Assembly: GCA_015486135.1 (NCBI GenBank)
Contig: WFSE01000009.1
Location: forward strand, 1 to 53,466
DNA length: 53,466 nt
Direction: 5' to 3'
DNA from: Lentisphaeria bacterium
GTDB lineage: Bacteria; Verrucomicrobiota; Lentisphaeria; Victivallales; JAADHT01
The first letter of the stretch is position 1, and each line of letters opens with the position of its first letter. The position numbers and the translations under genes are program-made. Shown here piece after piece: positions 16,288 to 24,482 of the stretch. A model generated the notes under the pieces. That model worked only from the letters and a program-made list of their open reading frames with translations. It was not told the origin of the DNA and did not search any database.

Positions 16288-17003
16288 TTCCTGCCCCCGA
16301 ATCGCCGTTGCCGAGCCTTGAAATCAGCTATCGCCTGTTCTAGATCGCTTCTCCCGAAGTCGGGCCACAACGTCTCGGTGAACCATAATTCCGTGTACGA
16401 AAGTTCCCATAGAAGAAAGTTGCTGAGACGCTTTTCTCCGCTAGTCCGTATCATTAGGTCGGGATCCGGAATGTCGGGAGCGTAGAGGTGACGCGCAATC
16501 AAAGCCTCGTTTACATTTATCGCACTGATTTTTCCCGCCGCCACTTCCGTCGCTATGGATTGCGCCGCATCCGCTATCTCCGCTCGCCCACCGTAGTTTA
16601 GCGCTACTACTAAGTTGTTGTTGGTGTTGGCGCGGGTGGTTTCAATGGCGTGTTCGATTTTCGCCAACGTGCTTCTGGGAATACGACTTTTCCTGCCTAT
16701 GACGCGGAGTTTGGTGCCTTTTTCCATCATGTCGTCGAGGTTGTCGTCTATTGTATCTCCTAGTAGACGCATAAGAGCCGACACTTCCCTAGGGGAACGC
16801 CGCCAGTTCTCAGTGCTGAATGCGTATAGAGTGAGAAACGTAACCCCGAGCTCCCAAGCGGCTTCGGCGGTCCGGCGAACGGCCTTGCCCCCAGCCTTGT
16901 GCCCCTCTATTTTGGGTAGCCCACGCTGCTCCGCCCAACGTCCGTTTCCGTCCATTATTATCGCTATATGCGCTGGAACCTCGAGGCTCTTAGCCGACGC
17001 CAT
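16284..17003 (-). CDS. uppS: Isoprenyl transferase (undecaprenyl diphosphate synthase)
   Basis: 239 aa from the ATG at 17003, with GAGGAG 8 nt upstream; a longer frame from 17186 lies inside gmhA. Cis-prenyltransferase motifs: HIAIIMDGNGRWAE (12-25, catalytic Asp18), GHKAG (34-38), LYAFSTENWRRSPREV (59-74), and the C-terminal DLMIRTSGEKRLSNFLLW and ELWFTETLWPDF. The enzyme condenses isopentenyl diphosphate onto farnesyl diphosphate to make the C55 carrier for peptidoglycan and O-antigen. Its start lies 14 bp inside gmhA, and its stop overlaps cdsA. Confidence 0.96.
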   Translation of the reverse strand: MASAKSLEVPAHIAIIMDGNGRWAEQRGLPKIEGHKAGGKAVRRTAEAAWELGVTFLTLYAFSTENWRRSPREVSALMRLLGDTIDDNLDDMMEKGTKLRVIGRKSRIPRSTLAKIEHAIETTRANTNNNLVVALNYGGRAEIADAAQSIATEVAAGKISAINVNEALIARHLYAPDIPDPDLMIRTSGEKRLSNFLLWELSYTELWFTETLWPDFGRSDLEQAIADFKARQRRFGGRK

Positions 17004-17631
17004 GGAACTTCTCCTCAAGCATGGCGCATAGCGCATGGTAGATTGGAAGATGCAACTCCTGAGCTCGATGAGTCTCCGGTTCCGGTACCGCAATGATGGT
17101 GTCGGCCCAACGAGCGCATTCGCCGCTCCTGGCACCGGTGAGCGCCACACTGGCGATTCCACGGGCCTTGGACACCTTGAGCGCATTGAGGACGTTTTTT
17201 GAATTGCCCGATGTGCTTATCGCTATTAGCGCATCCCCAGGAGTCCCTAAAACATGAAGTTGCTGGGCGAACACCATGCTCGGATCAACATCGTTGGCGA
17301 ACGCCGTCGCCAACGATGGGTGCCCCACTAGCGAGACCGCCTTTATCCCTCCCTGAAGGGCGCTGGCCAATCTCTTCCCCTCGTCCCTACCGCATGCGTC
17401 CAGCAACGCGTTGGAATGCTCTTCGCTTAAAGGGCGCTTCAAGAGAAAGCCTTTCATAAGCTCGCCAACTATGTGCTCGGCATCAGCGGCGCTGCCTCCA
17501 TTTCCGCATGTGAATATTGTGCCTCCACCATCAACGGCGAATGATAACAACTCGAATGCGGAGTCAAAGGATTCCTCCACAGGCGCAAGCGCCGGGAACC
17601 GCCCAAAAAGATCCATCTTGTGTTGACTCAT
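16990..17631 (-). CDS. gmhA: Phosphoheptose isomerase (SIS domain)
   Basis: 213 aa from the ATG at 17631; a TTG five codons upstream is possible. SIS-domain motifs: FTCGNGGSAADAEHIVGELM near 35-55, ISTSGNSKNVLNALK near 110-125, and the C-terminal ETHRAQELHLPIYHALC that supplies catalytic Glu/His. GmhA converts sedoheptulose 7-phosphate to D-glycero-D-manno-heptose 7-phosphate for the LPS inner core. The related replication protein DiaA has the same fold, but its context would differ. Placement with uppS and cdsA fits envelope synthesis. The 14-bp overlap with uppS suggests coupling. Confidence 0.9.
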   Translation of the reverse strand: MSQHKMDLFGRFPALAPVEESFDSAFELLSFAVDGGGTIFTCGNGGSAADAEHIVGELMKGFLLKRPLSEEHSNALLDACGRDEGKRLASALQGGIKAVSLVGHPSLATAFANDVDPSMVFAQQLHVLGTPGDALIAISTSGNSKNVLNALKVSKARGIASVALTGARSGECARWADTIIAVPEPETHRAQELHLPIYHALCAMLEEKFHGVG

Positions 17632-17690
17632 TATGCTTGTACCCAATTCAAACCGTGGCTAATCCCAGGAATTTTGTCGGCGGATTGGCG

Positions 17691-18059
17691 TTATCCCTTC
17701 AAATGTTTTTGTACGGCGGCAAGAAGCTCCGCGGGACTGAAGGGTTTGGTCATGAAATCGGTCGCTCCCGCCGCTTTCGCCTCCTCTTCCGAGTTTTCTC
17801 GCAGCTGACTGGTCAATATCAATATCGGAACATTGCCATGCGTCTTGTTCGCTCTGAATTTAGCGCACAACTCCGTGCCGGTTATAGCTGGCATGCGTAT
17901 GTCGAGAATAACCAAATCCGGAGCTATCTCTTCAATCCGATCCAACGCAGCTAACCCGTCTGTCTCGGTCACAACATCGCACCCACATTTGTTGAGGTTG
18001 TACCGAATCAGTTTCAGCATAAATGGCTGGTCGTCTATGACGAGCACCCTTCTACTCAT
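17691..18059 (-). CDS. Single-domain response regulator (CheY-like receiver)
   Basis: 122 aa. All receiver landmarks are present: acidic pair Asp9-Asp10 (VIDDQ), phospho-acceptor Asp53 (VILDIRMP), Thr83 (LILTSQ) and Lys105 (MTKPF). There is no output domain, so it must act through protein contacts, as CheY or as the receiver of a relay. The start at 18059 overlaps the upstream 230-aa gene by 8 bp (TAG inside its first codons), so the two are probably made together. No histidine kinase is nearby. gmhA starts 59 bp downstream on the same strand. Confidence 0.92.
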   Translation of the reverse strand: MSRRVLVIDDQPFMLKLIRYNLNKCGCDVVTETDGLAALDRIEEIAPDLVILDIRMPAITGTELCAKFRANKTHGNVPILILTSQLRENSEEEAKAAGATDFMTKPFSPAELLAAVQKHLKG

Positions 18060-18744
18060 TATCAATATATCCCTTGCCTCGCTTGACATCCGCTATCCAT
18101 TCGCCTTCGTGCCATACCACGCAATAATCGGCTCTGAGATAACGGTTTTGGGTCTTGAGATAGAAAGCCTCGAATTCCTTGAACGCCCAAAGTAATGAAA
18201 GGTAAAACCCAGCGTCCGAAGAATGCAATCGACCCTCGCGGTCTTCAACAGACACTATCTCGTTCACATAGGCAACTTCTTGCAAAATCGCCAGGTAAAC
18301 CAAATAGGGCTCGGGTAGTTTCGCTAGTTCCATCATGAAGCGGGCTTGACGGCGTTGCTTGAAATCCAATCCTATTTCTTCGGCAGAACGTGCCCCGGAG
18401 GAAAACATCTCGGCAAAAAGTAACAACCCTACCGCATCGACATCAAATACGCTATCCTCCCCGTCAACCTTCGATACTGGTCGCACAATCTCCCCAGACA
18501 ACAACGAGAAGCGCTCCGGACGCACGCCGAAGCGAATTTCCGATTTTGTCTTGTCATCAAAATAAGGCACCACCAAAGCAGCCGCCATCGAGGACGGAAC
18601 CGACGACGAATTGACTTCGTCCACTACTTGTTGAAGAAACGCTAGAGAGTCGGGAGACACAAATGCCTCGTCAGTAATGGAAACAGTTTTGATATTTTTC
18701 CAAAACCCAGCTAGTGTATTAGACTTTAATCGTCTTTTCGCCAT
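18052..18744 (-). CDS. Conserved hypothetical protein, partner of the receiver gene
   Basis: 230 aa; the start has GGAG 9 nt upstream. I do not recognise a family. It is soluble, with no signal peptide or membrane helix, a basic N-terminus (MAKRRLKSNTLAGFWKNIK) and two helical stretches (about 110-160 and 175-200). A C-terminal WHEGEWIADVKRGKGYID resembles a short strand pair. Its stop lies inside the start region of the CheY-like gene (8-bp overlap), so it may be a target or modulator of that receiver (inference). It heads the minus-strand run that continues with gmhA-uppS-cdsA-fxsA and is divergent from rsmB, with 106 bp between. Confidence 0.75.
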   Translation of the reverse strand: MAKRRLKSNTLAGFWKNIKTVSITDEAFVSPDSLAFLQQVVDEVNSSSVPSSMAAALVVPYFDDKTKSEIRFGVRPERFSLLSGEIVRPVSKVDGEDSVFDVDAVGLLLFAEMFSSGARSAEEIGLDFKQRRQARFMMELAKLPEPYLVYLAILQEVAYVNEIVSVEDREGRLHSSDAGFYLSLLWAFKEFEAFYLKTQNRYLRADYCVVWHEGEWIADVKRGKGYIDNE

Positions 18745-18850
18745 GCGGGTGCTCCATTCTTTCGAGCATCAAAAAGGACCGTGCCGTAGCAACGACACGA
18801 AGCACATAGTACAATAGCATTGGCGTTGCCGAAAATCAAGGAAGAGTGGA

Positions 18851-20146
18851 ATGGTGAAATCTACAACGGGTCGCTTCTCCGAAAGAGTGCTTTCGCTGGC
18901 GGTAACGGGATTGGGGAATGTCGAGTCCGGTCGTACGCTGGATGATGTTGTTGACGATGTCAGGTCCGACCCTGTTGGCTCTGTCGTGGCGGATATCCTC
19001 TTCAAGTACTACCGTCGCAAGGGGGTGGTCGATTATCTCCTCTCAATGGCGCTTTCCAGCATTGATGCGGGGAAATTGCCGGCTAGAACTCGGCGATTGG
19101 CTGTGGTCGTGATGGTGCAGTCGCTTTTTCAGACTGGGGTTCCCCCCGAATCGGCGGCGAACGTGGCGGTGGGATTTCTTCGCAGAAAAGCCGGGGGGAG
19201 GACCGCTGGGTTTCTGAACGCCATTTTGAGAACGGCGTTGTCCATGGACTTGGAAAGAACATTGGCCGATGCGCCGGAATGCGTGGCCGCATGCGTTCCG
19301 GAACTCTTTCTTCAGCGATGGTCGGAGGCCGGAGGAAGTCGCGCTAAACTACTTCTAGAAGCGCGACAATTGATCGAAGCACAACCACCTTTGGCGTTCA
19401 GGGTAGTAGGCAACTCTATTTCCGACGCGGAACTCGCGGATGCCGGGTGCTCCCGGTTGAGTGTGCCAGGCATCTCCGGTGAATTTCATTTCTATCATAC
19501 ATGTCAACCCTTCGTTTTTTTCAAGCGCGGTTGGGTTGATGACGGACGGGCGCGGGTCCAGGATCCAGCTACAGCGTTGCCAATCGCGTTGCTCGAGGGC
19601 GCAGATGTGGCCAATTGGAAAAACGGATTAGTGTTGGACCTTTGCTCTGCTCCAGGGGGGAAAACTCTCAGACTGGCGGAGCTATTGAACAAATCCGCCT
19701 GCCTGGTCGCCTGTGATATATCCAAACGCAGAATGAACAGGCTTCTCGTCAATTTGGACACCGCGGATACTAATGTTTGTTGTGTGGTTTCATCGGCTCT
19801 GGCTCCACCATTCCTTCCGGAATCGGCGGACTTGGTAATTCTTGATGTGCCATGCTCCAACACGGGGGTATTCAGGCGTCGTCCCGATGTCCTGTGGAAT
19901 TTTTCCGAACGCAAGCTTGCCGAGTTGACCATGCTCCAAAAAGCGATACTAGATGCCGCAGCCAATTTGATCAAGCATGGGGGCGTTGTCTTATACAGCA
20001 CTTGCAGCCTGGAGGCGGAAGAGAACGAGGAATGCGTGAAGAATTTTGTCAATCTTCATCCGGAATTCCGAAAGGTCTCGGACCAATTACTATTTCCGAC
20101 ATCCCATAACGACGGCGCTTATGCCGCCGTTTTACTGAGGGATTGA
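18851..20146 (+). CDS. rsmB: 16S rRNA (cytosine-967-C5)-methyltransferase RsmB-like
   Basis: 431 aa, usual length. An N-terminal NusB-like RNA-binding domain (about 35-145, with ARTRRLAVVVMVQSLFQTGVPP) is followed by the m5C methyltransferase. SAM motif I is LDLCSAPGGKT (262-272). Motif IV, DVPCSNTGVFRRRPDVLW (332-349), contains Cys335, and motif VI, YSTCS (382-386), contains the catalytic Cys385. The start is supported by AAGGAAGAG. It is a monocistronic plus-strand gene upstream of the IS200-like element. A relative such as RsmF is less likely because of the NusB domain. Confidence 0.93.
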   Translation: MVKSTTGRFSERVLSLAVTGLGNVESGRTLDDVVDDVRSDPVGSVVADILFKYYRRKGVVDYLLSMALSSIDAGKLPARTRRLAVVVMVQSLFQTGVPPESAANVAVGFLRRKAGGRTAGFLNAILRTALSMDLERTLADAPECVAACVPELFLQRWSEAGGSRAKLLLEARQLIEAQPPLAFRVVGNSISDAELADAGCSRLSVPGISGEFHFYHTCQPFVFFKRGWVDDGRARVQDPATALPIALLEGADVANWKNGLVLDLCSAPGGKTLRLAELLNKSACLVACDISKRRMNRLLVNLDTADTNVCCVVSSALAPPFLPESADLVILDVPCSNTGVFRRRPDVLWNFSERKLAELTMLQKAILDAAANLIKHGGVVLYSTCSLEAEENEECVKNFVNLHPEFRKVSDQLLFPTSHNDGAYAAVLLRD

Positions 20147-20193
20147 ATTGTAAGCAATTTTAGGTCATTTCGGATTTTTGGACTAGCTCAAAC

Positions 20194-21484
20194 TAGGGAC
20201 AGGTGAATTATCCCTTGAATAGTTGTTATTGGCGGCTATGGTTTCGCATGGATGCTTTCAACGCGGGTTTCCGCCCGGAAGGAGGTTGGCGATGAGAAGA
20301 GCCAGGGAAAAGGTGACCGACTCGGGGTGCTATTATCACCTGATGAACCGTGTGGCCGGAGATAAATCATACATGCCGTTCGACGATGTCGACCGCGAGT
20401 TCGGGATGAGGTTGGTCCAGCGTTTGTCGAGGTATTATCTTCTGGAGTTTGTCTCGATGTGCTGGATGGGCAACCACTTCCATATAGTGTTGTACGCGCC
20501 CTCCGCAAACGAGCTTCCGTCCTCCGCGGAAATCGCGGCTAGGCACAATGCGTACTACGAGCGCGATCCCGCTAAGTCGATCGACCCGGGCGACGAGGAG
20601 TCGTGCCGGAAAGCCGGATGTCGAATGATAGATATCAGCCGTTTCATGAAGGACTTCCAGCAAAGATTCGTGTGCCGTTTCAATCGACTGAGAGGTCGCA
20701 GGGGGCATTTGTGGGGGGATCGGTTCAAGAGCACCATTCTCGAGGGAGCCGAAGCGCTCTGGACGGCCGTGAAGTATGTCGAGTTGAATCCCGTCCGGGC
20801 GGGGATTTGCGCGGATCCGGCGGACTACAGGCACAGCGCGTGGGGCTGGGCCAGTGGCGCTGGCGTCCACCCGTTCGAGGAGACCTTTTTGAAGCACATG
20901 CGGTGTTCGCTCGGAGACACCGGGATTGATTTGGGCGATGCCGAGATATACTCCATGTTCGCCGGGGAACTGGCTCGGACCGTGGCCGCCGAGTCCGAAG
21001 CAACATCCGAGGAGATAGAGGCCGCCGTCAAAAAGGCGGAGAGGGGCGAGAGCATGCCGATGCGCCTCCTCCGCCGAACACGGCATTTTTCCGATGGAGG
21101 CATCATCGGCTCCAAGGAGTTCGTGCTGCTGATCGCCGCCAAGTTCCGGGACGAAGCCGAGTTGAAGCGGAGACGCCTTAGCCGTGGCTCGCTCGATAGC
21201 GGCGCCCCAATTTATTGCTTCAAGCGTTTCCGGAAAACCACCTGAGTCCGGAACGCGACGCGGAAAGGCTGATAGCTCTCCGAAGCTAGGCTGGACATCG
21301 CCTCCGGCTGGTCGCTAGCGCCCAAATTAGCCCGCATTTCCCACAAACCAAGCCGATGCGCGGTTCCAGCGGGGTAATTACAGCCTCCGAGCCGCGACAA
21401 CACGCATCCAAAGCGTGCGCTACTGTCAATCCGGGCAATCCCCCCTAGGTTTTTGACAATATCGTCATAATTCACCTGTCCCTA
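20194..21484 (+). mobile_element. IS200/RAYT-like element bounded by inverted TAGGGACAGGTGAATTAT
   Basis: TAGGGACAGGTGAATTAT at 20194-20211 is repeated perfectly inverted as ATAATTCACCTGTCCCTA at 21467-21484, enclosing one Y1-type transposase gene. About 220 bp of non-coding DNA lies between the gene's stop and the right end. No target-site duplication is obvious, as expected for HUH enzymes. A solo copy of the right end is present at 24400-24415. The element sits between rsmB and the DUF401 operon and interrupts no gene. Confidence 0.8.
20292..21245 (+). CDS. Y1-type (IS200-like, REP-associated) transposase
   Basis: 317 aa; the ATG at 20292 has GGAGG 6 nt upstream, which rules out longer readings from 20223. 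HUH motif: WMGNHFHIVLYAP, with His62 and His64. Family phrases GHLWGDRFKS (138-147) and YVELNPVRAGI (162-172) are present, and the C-terminal LLRRTRHFSDGGIIGSKEF tail is typical of the PVC-associated subgroup. The enzyme cuts and joins single-stranded DNA at hairpin ends. In the helix before GHLW (QRFVCRFN, 124-131), the position where relatives commonly show Tyr-Asn is Phe130-Asn131, so the catalytic tyrosine may be missing or lie elsewhere (inference). Confidence 0.9.
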   Translation: MRRAREKVTDSGCYYHLMNRVAGDKSYMPFDDVDREFGMRLVQRLSRYYLLEFVSMCWMGNHFHIVLYAPSANELPSSAEIAARHNAYYERDPAKSIDPGDEESCRKAGCRMIDISRFMKDFQQRFVCRFNRLRGRRGHLWGDRFKSTILEGAEALWTAVKYVELNPVRAGICADPADYRHSAWGWASGAGVHPFEETFLKHMRCSLGDTGIDLGDAEIYSMFAGELARTVAAESEATSEEIEAAVKKAERGESMPMRLLRRTRHFSDGGIIGSKEFVLLIAAKFRDEAELKRRRLSRGSLDSGAPIYCFKRFRKTT

Positions 21485-21512
21485 ATATCGAAGATTCGAT
21501 ACTAGGGATATG

Positions 21513-22820
21513 CTACAAGATGGCTTTCAGGATGGCGTAGTATGCGGTTGTTAGCGCCAAGAGGGTGGCGACGGGTGGCGCAAGAGTTAGTATAGAGCGA
21601 GCCATGTTGGTTTTAAAGTGTTCGTTGGTGACAATCAGGCAGACGTGTATCGGAGAGAGGAGCATTCCTGCGTATCCACAGGCGTATGCCAGCGCCAAGG
21701 CGGGTGCGACATTCGCGAAAGAACCTCCTCCGACAAAGCTCATAACAATTGGTAGGGACGCACCGACGAATCCTATGGCCAATCCAGTGCTTAATCCGGA
21801 GACGAAAGGGATTAGCGCTATCGCCACGAGGGTCGGAGCGGGCCATCCCGACATCTCTAGGCGTGCTTTTTCAACCAACAGGATTCCGCTTGGCAATTTC
21901 GACTCTACCACCGCTCCGTAAATCCGAACCGCCGCTACTAGGACAATTAGTTTCGCCACGCGTTTTGAGCATACGATATTGCGCCACCGCGCCCATGTCA
22001 TAGGACGCTTTAAATGCGTGAACGCCATTCCCGCGAGTATTCCCAGAACTATGGGAGCGTACTTGTTCAGCGCTGACACGGCGGGGACGTAGATGCGGAT
22101 TGCCGTGTAAGTGATTGCCACAACCGCGATTGGAGCCACCGCCCGAAAAATTCCAGTTATTTGGCGCGTTTTTCCGCTCTGTTTCCGAGCCTGTTCGTCG
22201 TTGTCGTGGCAGGGTGGGGGAATTTTTCTGACGAGAAAAAACCATCCCACCGCCACTGCGGCGAAAGTCATCGGCAATTGAAGCAGTATAAAGCGTCCCG
22301 GGGATACTCCGGATATGTCTATAGCCAACAAGACCCCAGGATATAGGGGCCACCAGTATTCCCATATATGGCGAAACCAGTAGTTCACCTTGGTTTTCAA
22401 TTCGGGAGGCACTGTCCCGGTTTCGTCGCAATCGTCGACCAAGGGGGCGGAGAAAAGGGCGCCTCCGGGCATTGGGAGGATGCCGATGGTGGCTGGCAGG
22501 GCGGCCATGGCCACTTTCGCAGGCAGGGTGGCTTTTATGGATGACACAAGGTCGCGCATGATCCCTGTTTCCTGTAGTTGTCCACTGAACCAGATTATTT
22601 GGGCAACCACGAGCAACAGAGCCGCATCGGATGGGGAAGAAATTCTGTTCCACGCTATCTCCAAGCTGCTTGAGGCTGTGAATCCGGCCGAAAGCGCGAG
22701 CGTCGCCGCGGCCGCTAGAATCGCAGTGGTCAGATTTCTCAACTTCCAGTTGAGCAACAGAATAAGAGCTAAGGACGCGAGAAGCTTAACGGCGATTGGA
22801 ATTGTGGAGGGAGGGATCAT
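21513..22820 (-). CDS. DUF401 family membrane transporter-like protein
   Basis: 435 aa from the ATG at 22820, which overlaps the yicC stop as ATGA. It is a multi-pass membrane protein with about 10-12 helices. The DUF401 hallmark region is clear: PATIGILPMPGGALFSAPLVDD, then NYWFRHIWEYWWPLYPGVLL. The C-terminal half repeats a similar topology (FVSGLSTGLAIGFVGASLPI), as in ion-transporter-superfamily permeases. Substrate is unknown; relatives resemble gluconate/dicarboxylate-type carriers. It is the third gene of the unit lipoprotein-yicC-DUF401. The ORF can be read further upstream inside yicC, but that start has no support. Confidence 0.88.
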   Translation of the reverse strand: MIPPSTIPIAVKLLASLALILLLNWKLRNLTTAILAAAATLALSAGFTASSSLEIAWNRISSPSDAALLLVVAQIIWFSGQLQETGIMRDLVSSIKATLPAKVAMAALPATIGILPMPGGALFSAPLVDDCDETGTVPPELKTKVNYWFRHIWEYWWPLYPGVLLAIDISGVSPGRFILLQLPMTFAAVAVGWFFLVRKIPPPCHDNDEQARKQSGKTRQITGIFRAVAPIAVVAITYTAIRIYVPAVSALNKYAPIVLGILAGMAFTHLKRPMTWARWRNIVCSKRVAKLIVLVAAVRIYGAVVESKLPSGILLVEKARLEMSGWPAPTLVAIALIPFVSGLSTGLAIGFVGASLPIVMSFVGGGSFANVAPALALAYACGYAGMLLSPIHVCLIVTNEHFKTNMARSILTLAPPVATLLALTTAYYAILKAIL

Positions 22821-23704
22821 TCCACGTTTTGAACCTGCTCTCGAATTTTTTCGAGTTCGGTTTTGAATTCGACCACTAGCGGAGAAACCGCGACGTTGGC
22901 CGCTTTGACACCAAGAGTGCCAATTTCGCGTTGCAGCTCCTGGATTATGAAATCCATGGGCTTGCCCACCGGGCCATCTTCGGACAAGCGCGTCTGGATA
23001 GCCGCCAAATGTCCCCGGATACGAACAATTTCCTCGGATACATCGCAACGGTCCGAGAACACCACGAGTTCCTTGAGCACTCGTTCATCGTTAGGGTCCA
23101 CAGCCAGTCCGGCTGTGGTCAAATTTCTTTCCAACCGCGCCCGTTGCAATTCCGGGAGGTTTGCGGTTAACGGCTCGATTTCATCCAGCAATTCCGAAAG
23201 AGTGCTCCATCTTTCCAGAAGATCCTTTTCCAGCTCCCGCCCCTCAATGTGTCTTGTCCGAAGGAGTCCATCCAGCGCTTCGTTCAATGGCGTTTCGAAA
23301 TCCCCCAGTTCCAGTCGGATTTTCGCTATGGGATCGGACACTACTCCGGGAGCGTCCAAAATCCATTTCAAATCGACTTCACCCGAGAGTCCCAACTTTT
23401 CCCGTAACCGTTCCGCTTCGCTGGCGTAGGCGGTCGCCAGGGCTTCGTCCAGAACTACCGTGGCGCCAGGCGATTCGCCATCTTCCGTCCGAGGCGATTC
23501 CACCGAGAAACGGATGGTCACGGATCCACGATGCAACTTGGCCGTGGCGATTTTTTTCAAGGGGAGTTCGAATGACGCGAATTCGGAGGGAAGGAAGACC
23601 CTGACATCCAAATGGCGCTTGTTGACCGAGGTAACCTCTACCGACACATCCAAGCCGGAGGAGGCGCGTCGCCGCGCCGCGCCAAACCCGGTCATGCTGT
23701 TCAT
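22817..23704 (-). CDS. yicC: YicC family endoribonuclease-like protein
   Basis: 295 aa, typical length. It begins MNSMTGFGAARR, the signature start of the YicC N-terminal domain, and ends with the DUF1732 domain (PMDFIIQELQREIGTLGVKA). E. coli YicC is an endoribonuclease implicated in small-RNA turnover. AAGGAG lies 6 nt before the ATG. Both ends overlap neighbours through ATGA: the lipoprotein stop upstream and the DUF401 start downstream. This indicates one transcript and coupled translation. Confidence 0.95.
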   Translation of the reverse strand: MNSMTGFGAARRRASSGLDVSVEVTSVNKRHLDVRVFLPSEFASFELPLKKIATAKLHRGSVTIRFSVESPRTEDGESPGATVVLDEALATAYASEAERLREKLGLSGEVDLKWILDAPGVVSDPIAKIRLELGDFETPLNEALDGLLRTRHIEGRELEKDLLERWSTLSELLDEIEPLTANLPELQRARLERNLTTAGLAVDPNDERVLKELVVFSDRCDVSEEIVRIRGHLAAIQTRLSEDGPVGKPMDFIIQELQREIGTLGVKAANVAVSPLVVEFKTELEKIREQVQNVE

Positions 23705-24192
23705 TCGGAGCTCCTTGGGGATTTGACTTTGTTGAGGTTGAGAGTTCCGGAGGGGCGTTTGAGGCGGCGTTTACGTGTTCTGAAGGAGGCTGGTTTCTTT
23801 TTTTTAGGAGGTTCCAACTCGCGGTAGCGTTTGAGGAAGGCTCGGATAGGGTACCAGTCGCGGAGGTCGCGCTCGCCAAAGCCGACCACGACCAATTGCT
23901 TGCCATCGTACTCGTTCTTGGGCATGTCCCAGACCACGCATGTTTGCATCAAGTCGTTTTTGGAGCCGCCGGCTTCCTCCTCGAATATGAGTTCCTGTCG
24001 TAACATTGGCGCTTTGAATTTTATGGTATGAATGGACGCCTCGCTCAGGTCGGGATGTTTTTCCAGAGCGTATTCCCGGGCGGCTTTGATTACCGCCAGC
24101 TTGGGGTTGGTGGAGCAACCAACCGCGACAAGACACGCTACTACCATCGCGATTCCCGCGTTCAACCTGAAAATCCAACAAGTCATACTCAT
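23701..24192 (-). CDS. Putative lipoprotein of unknown function
   Basis: 163 aa; the ATG at 24192 has GGAGG upstream. A signal sequence (NAGIAMVVACLVAVGC) ends in a lipobox-like AVGC at about residue 26, weaker than consensus. The mature part is a compact alpha/beta domain with LAVIKAAREYALEKHPDLSE, SIHTIKF and CVVWDMPKNEYDGKQLVVVGFG, then a strongly basic Pro/Lys tail (EPPKKKKPASFRTRKRRLKR). I do not recognise the family. The basic tail would bind nucleic acid or acidic envelope polymers if exposed (inference). It is coupled to yicC by an ATGA overlap. Confidence 0.7.
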   Translation of the reverse strand: MSMTCWIFRLNAGIAMVVACLVAVGCSTNPKLAVIKAAREYALEKHPDLSEASIHTIKFKAPMLRQELIFEEEAGGSKNDLMQTCVVWDMPKNEYDGKQLVVVGFGERDLRDWYPIRAFLKRYRELEPPKKKKPASFRTRKRRLKRPSGTLNLNKVKSPRSSE

Positions 24193-24399
24193 TCAACCTC
24201 CGGAAAAATCCCAATACTCAGGGAAATATAACATGGACTCGAATAATGTCGAGCGCAAGCGCCCTTCTCTCCGCCAGATGTCGAACGATGTCCTTTTTCC
24301 TTCTTCCGAATGGCGACGAATAATCGGCAAGTTCGCGGCTTTATTTGCGAGTCCCTCCGATGACGGTTTCCGCTTGCGGAATAAGCCCTTGATGCCACT

Positions 24400-24415
24400 A
24401 TTCACCTGTCCCTAA
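24400..24415 (+). repeat. Solo end of the IS200-like element
   Basis: ATTCACCTGTCCCTAA matches the right terminus of the element at 21467-21484 in the same orientation, with no transposase attached. It is a footprint of an earlier insertion or a non-autonomous end. Nothing else coding is seen in 24193-24482. Confidence 0.65.
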
Positions 24416-24482
24416 TTTTTGACCACACGTAAGTTGTTGATAATCAAGAATGTTGTTTTTGAAGGTGTAGGAAGAAGATGAG

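Noticed and set aside
20367-21086. 239-codon frame antisense to the transposase
   Set aside because: The transposase frame carries HUH and YxELNPVRAG motifs; the antisense reading is a shadow.
24193-24405. 70-codon frame on the minus strand upstream of the lipoprotein gene
   Set aside because: Starts inside the solo IS end, runs into the next gene's ribosome site, has a composition unlike a folded protein; more likely leader DNA.
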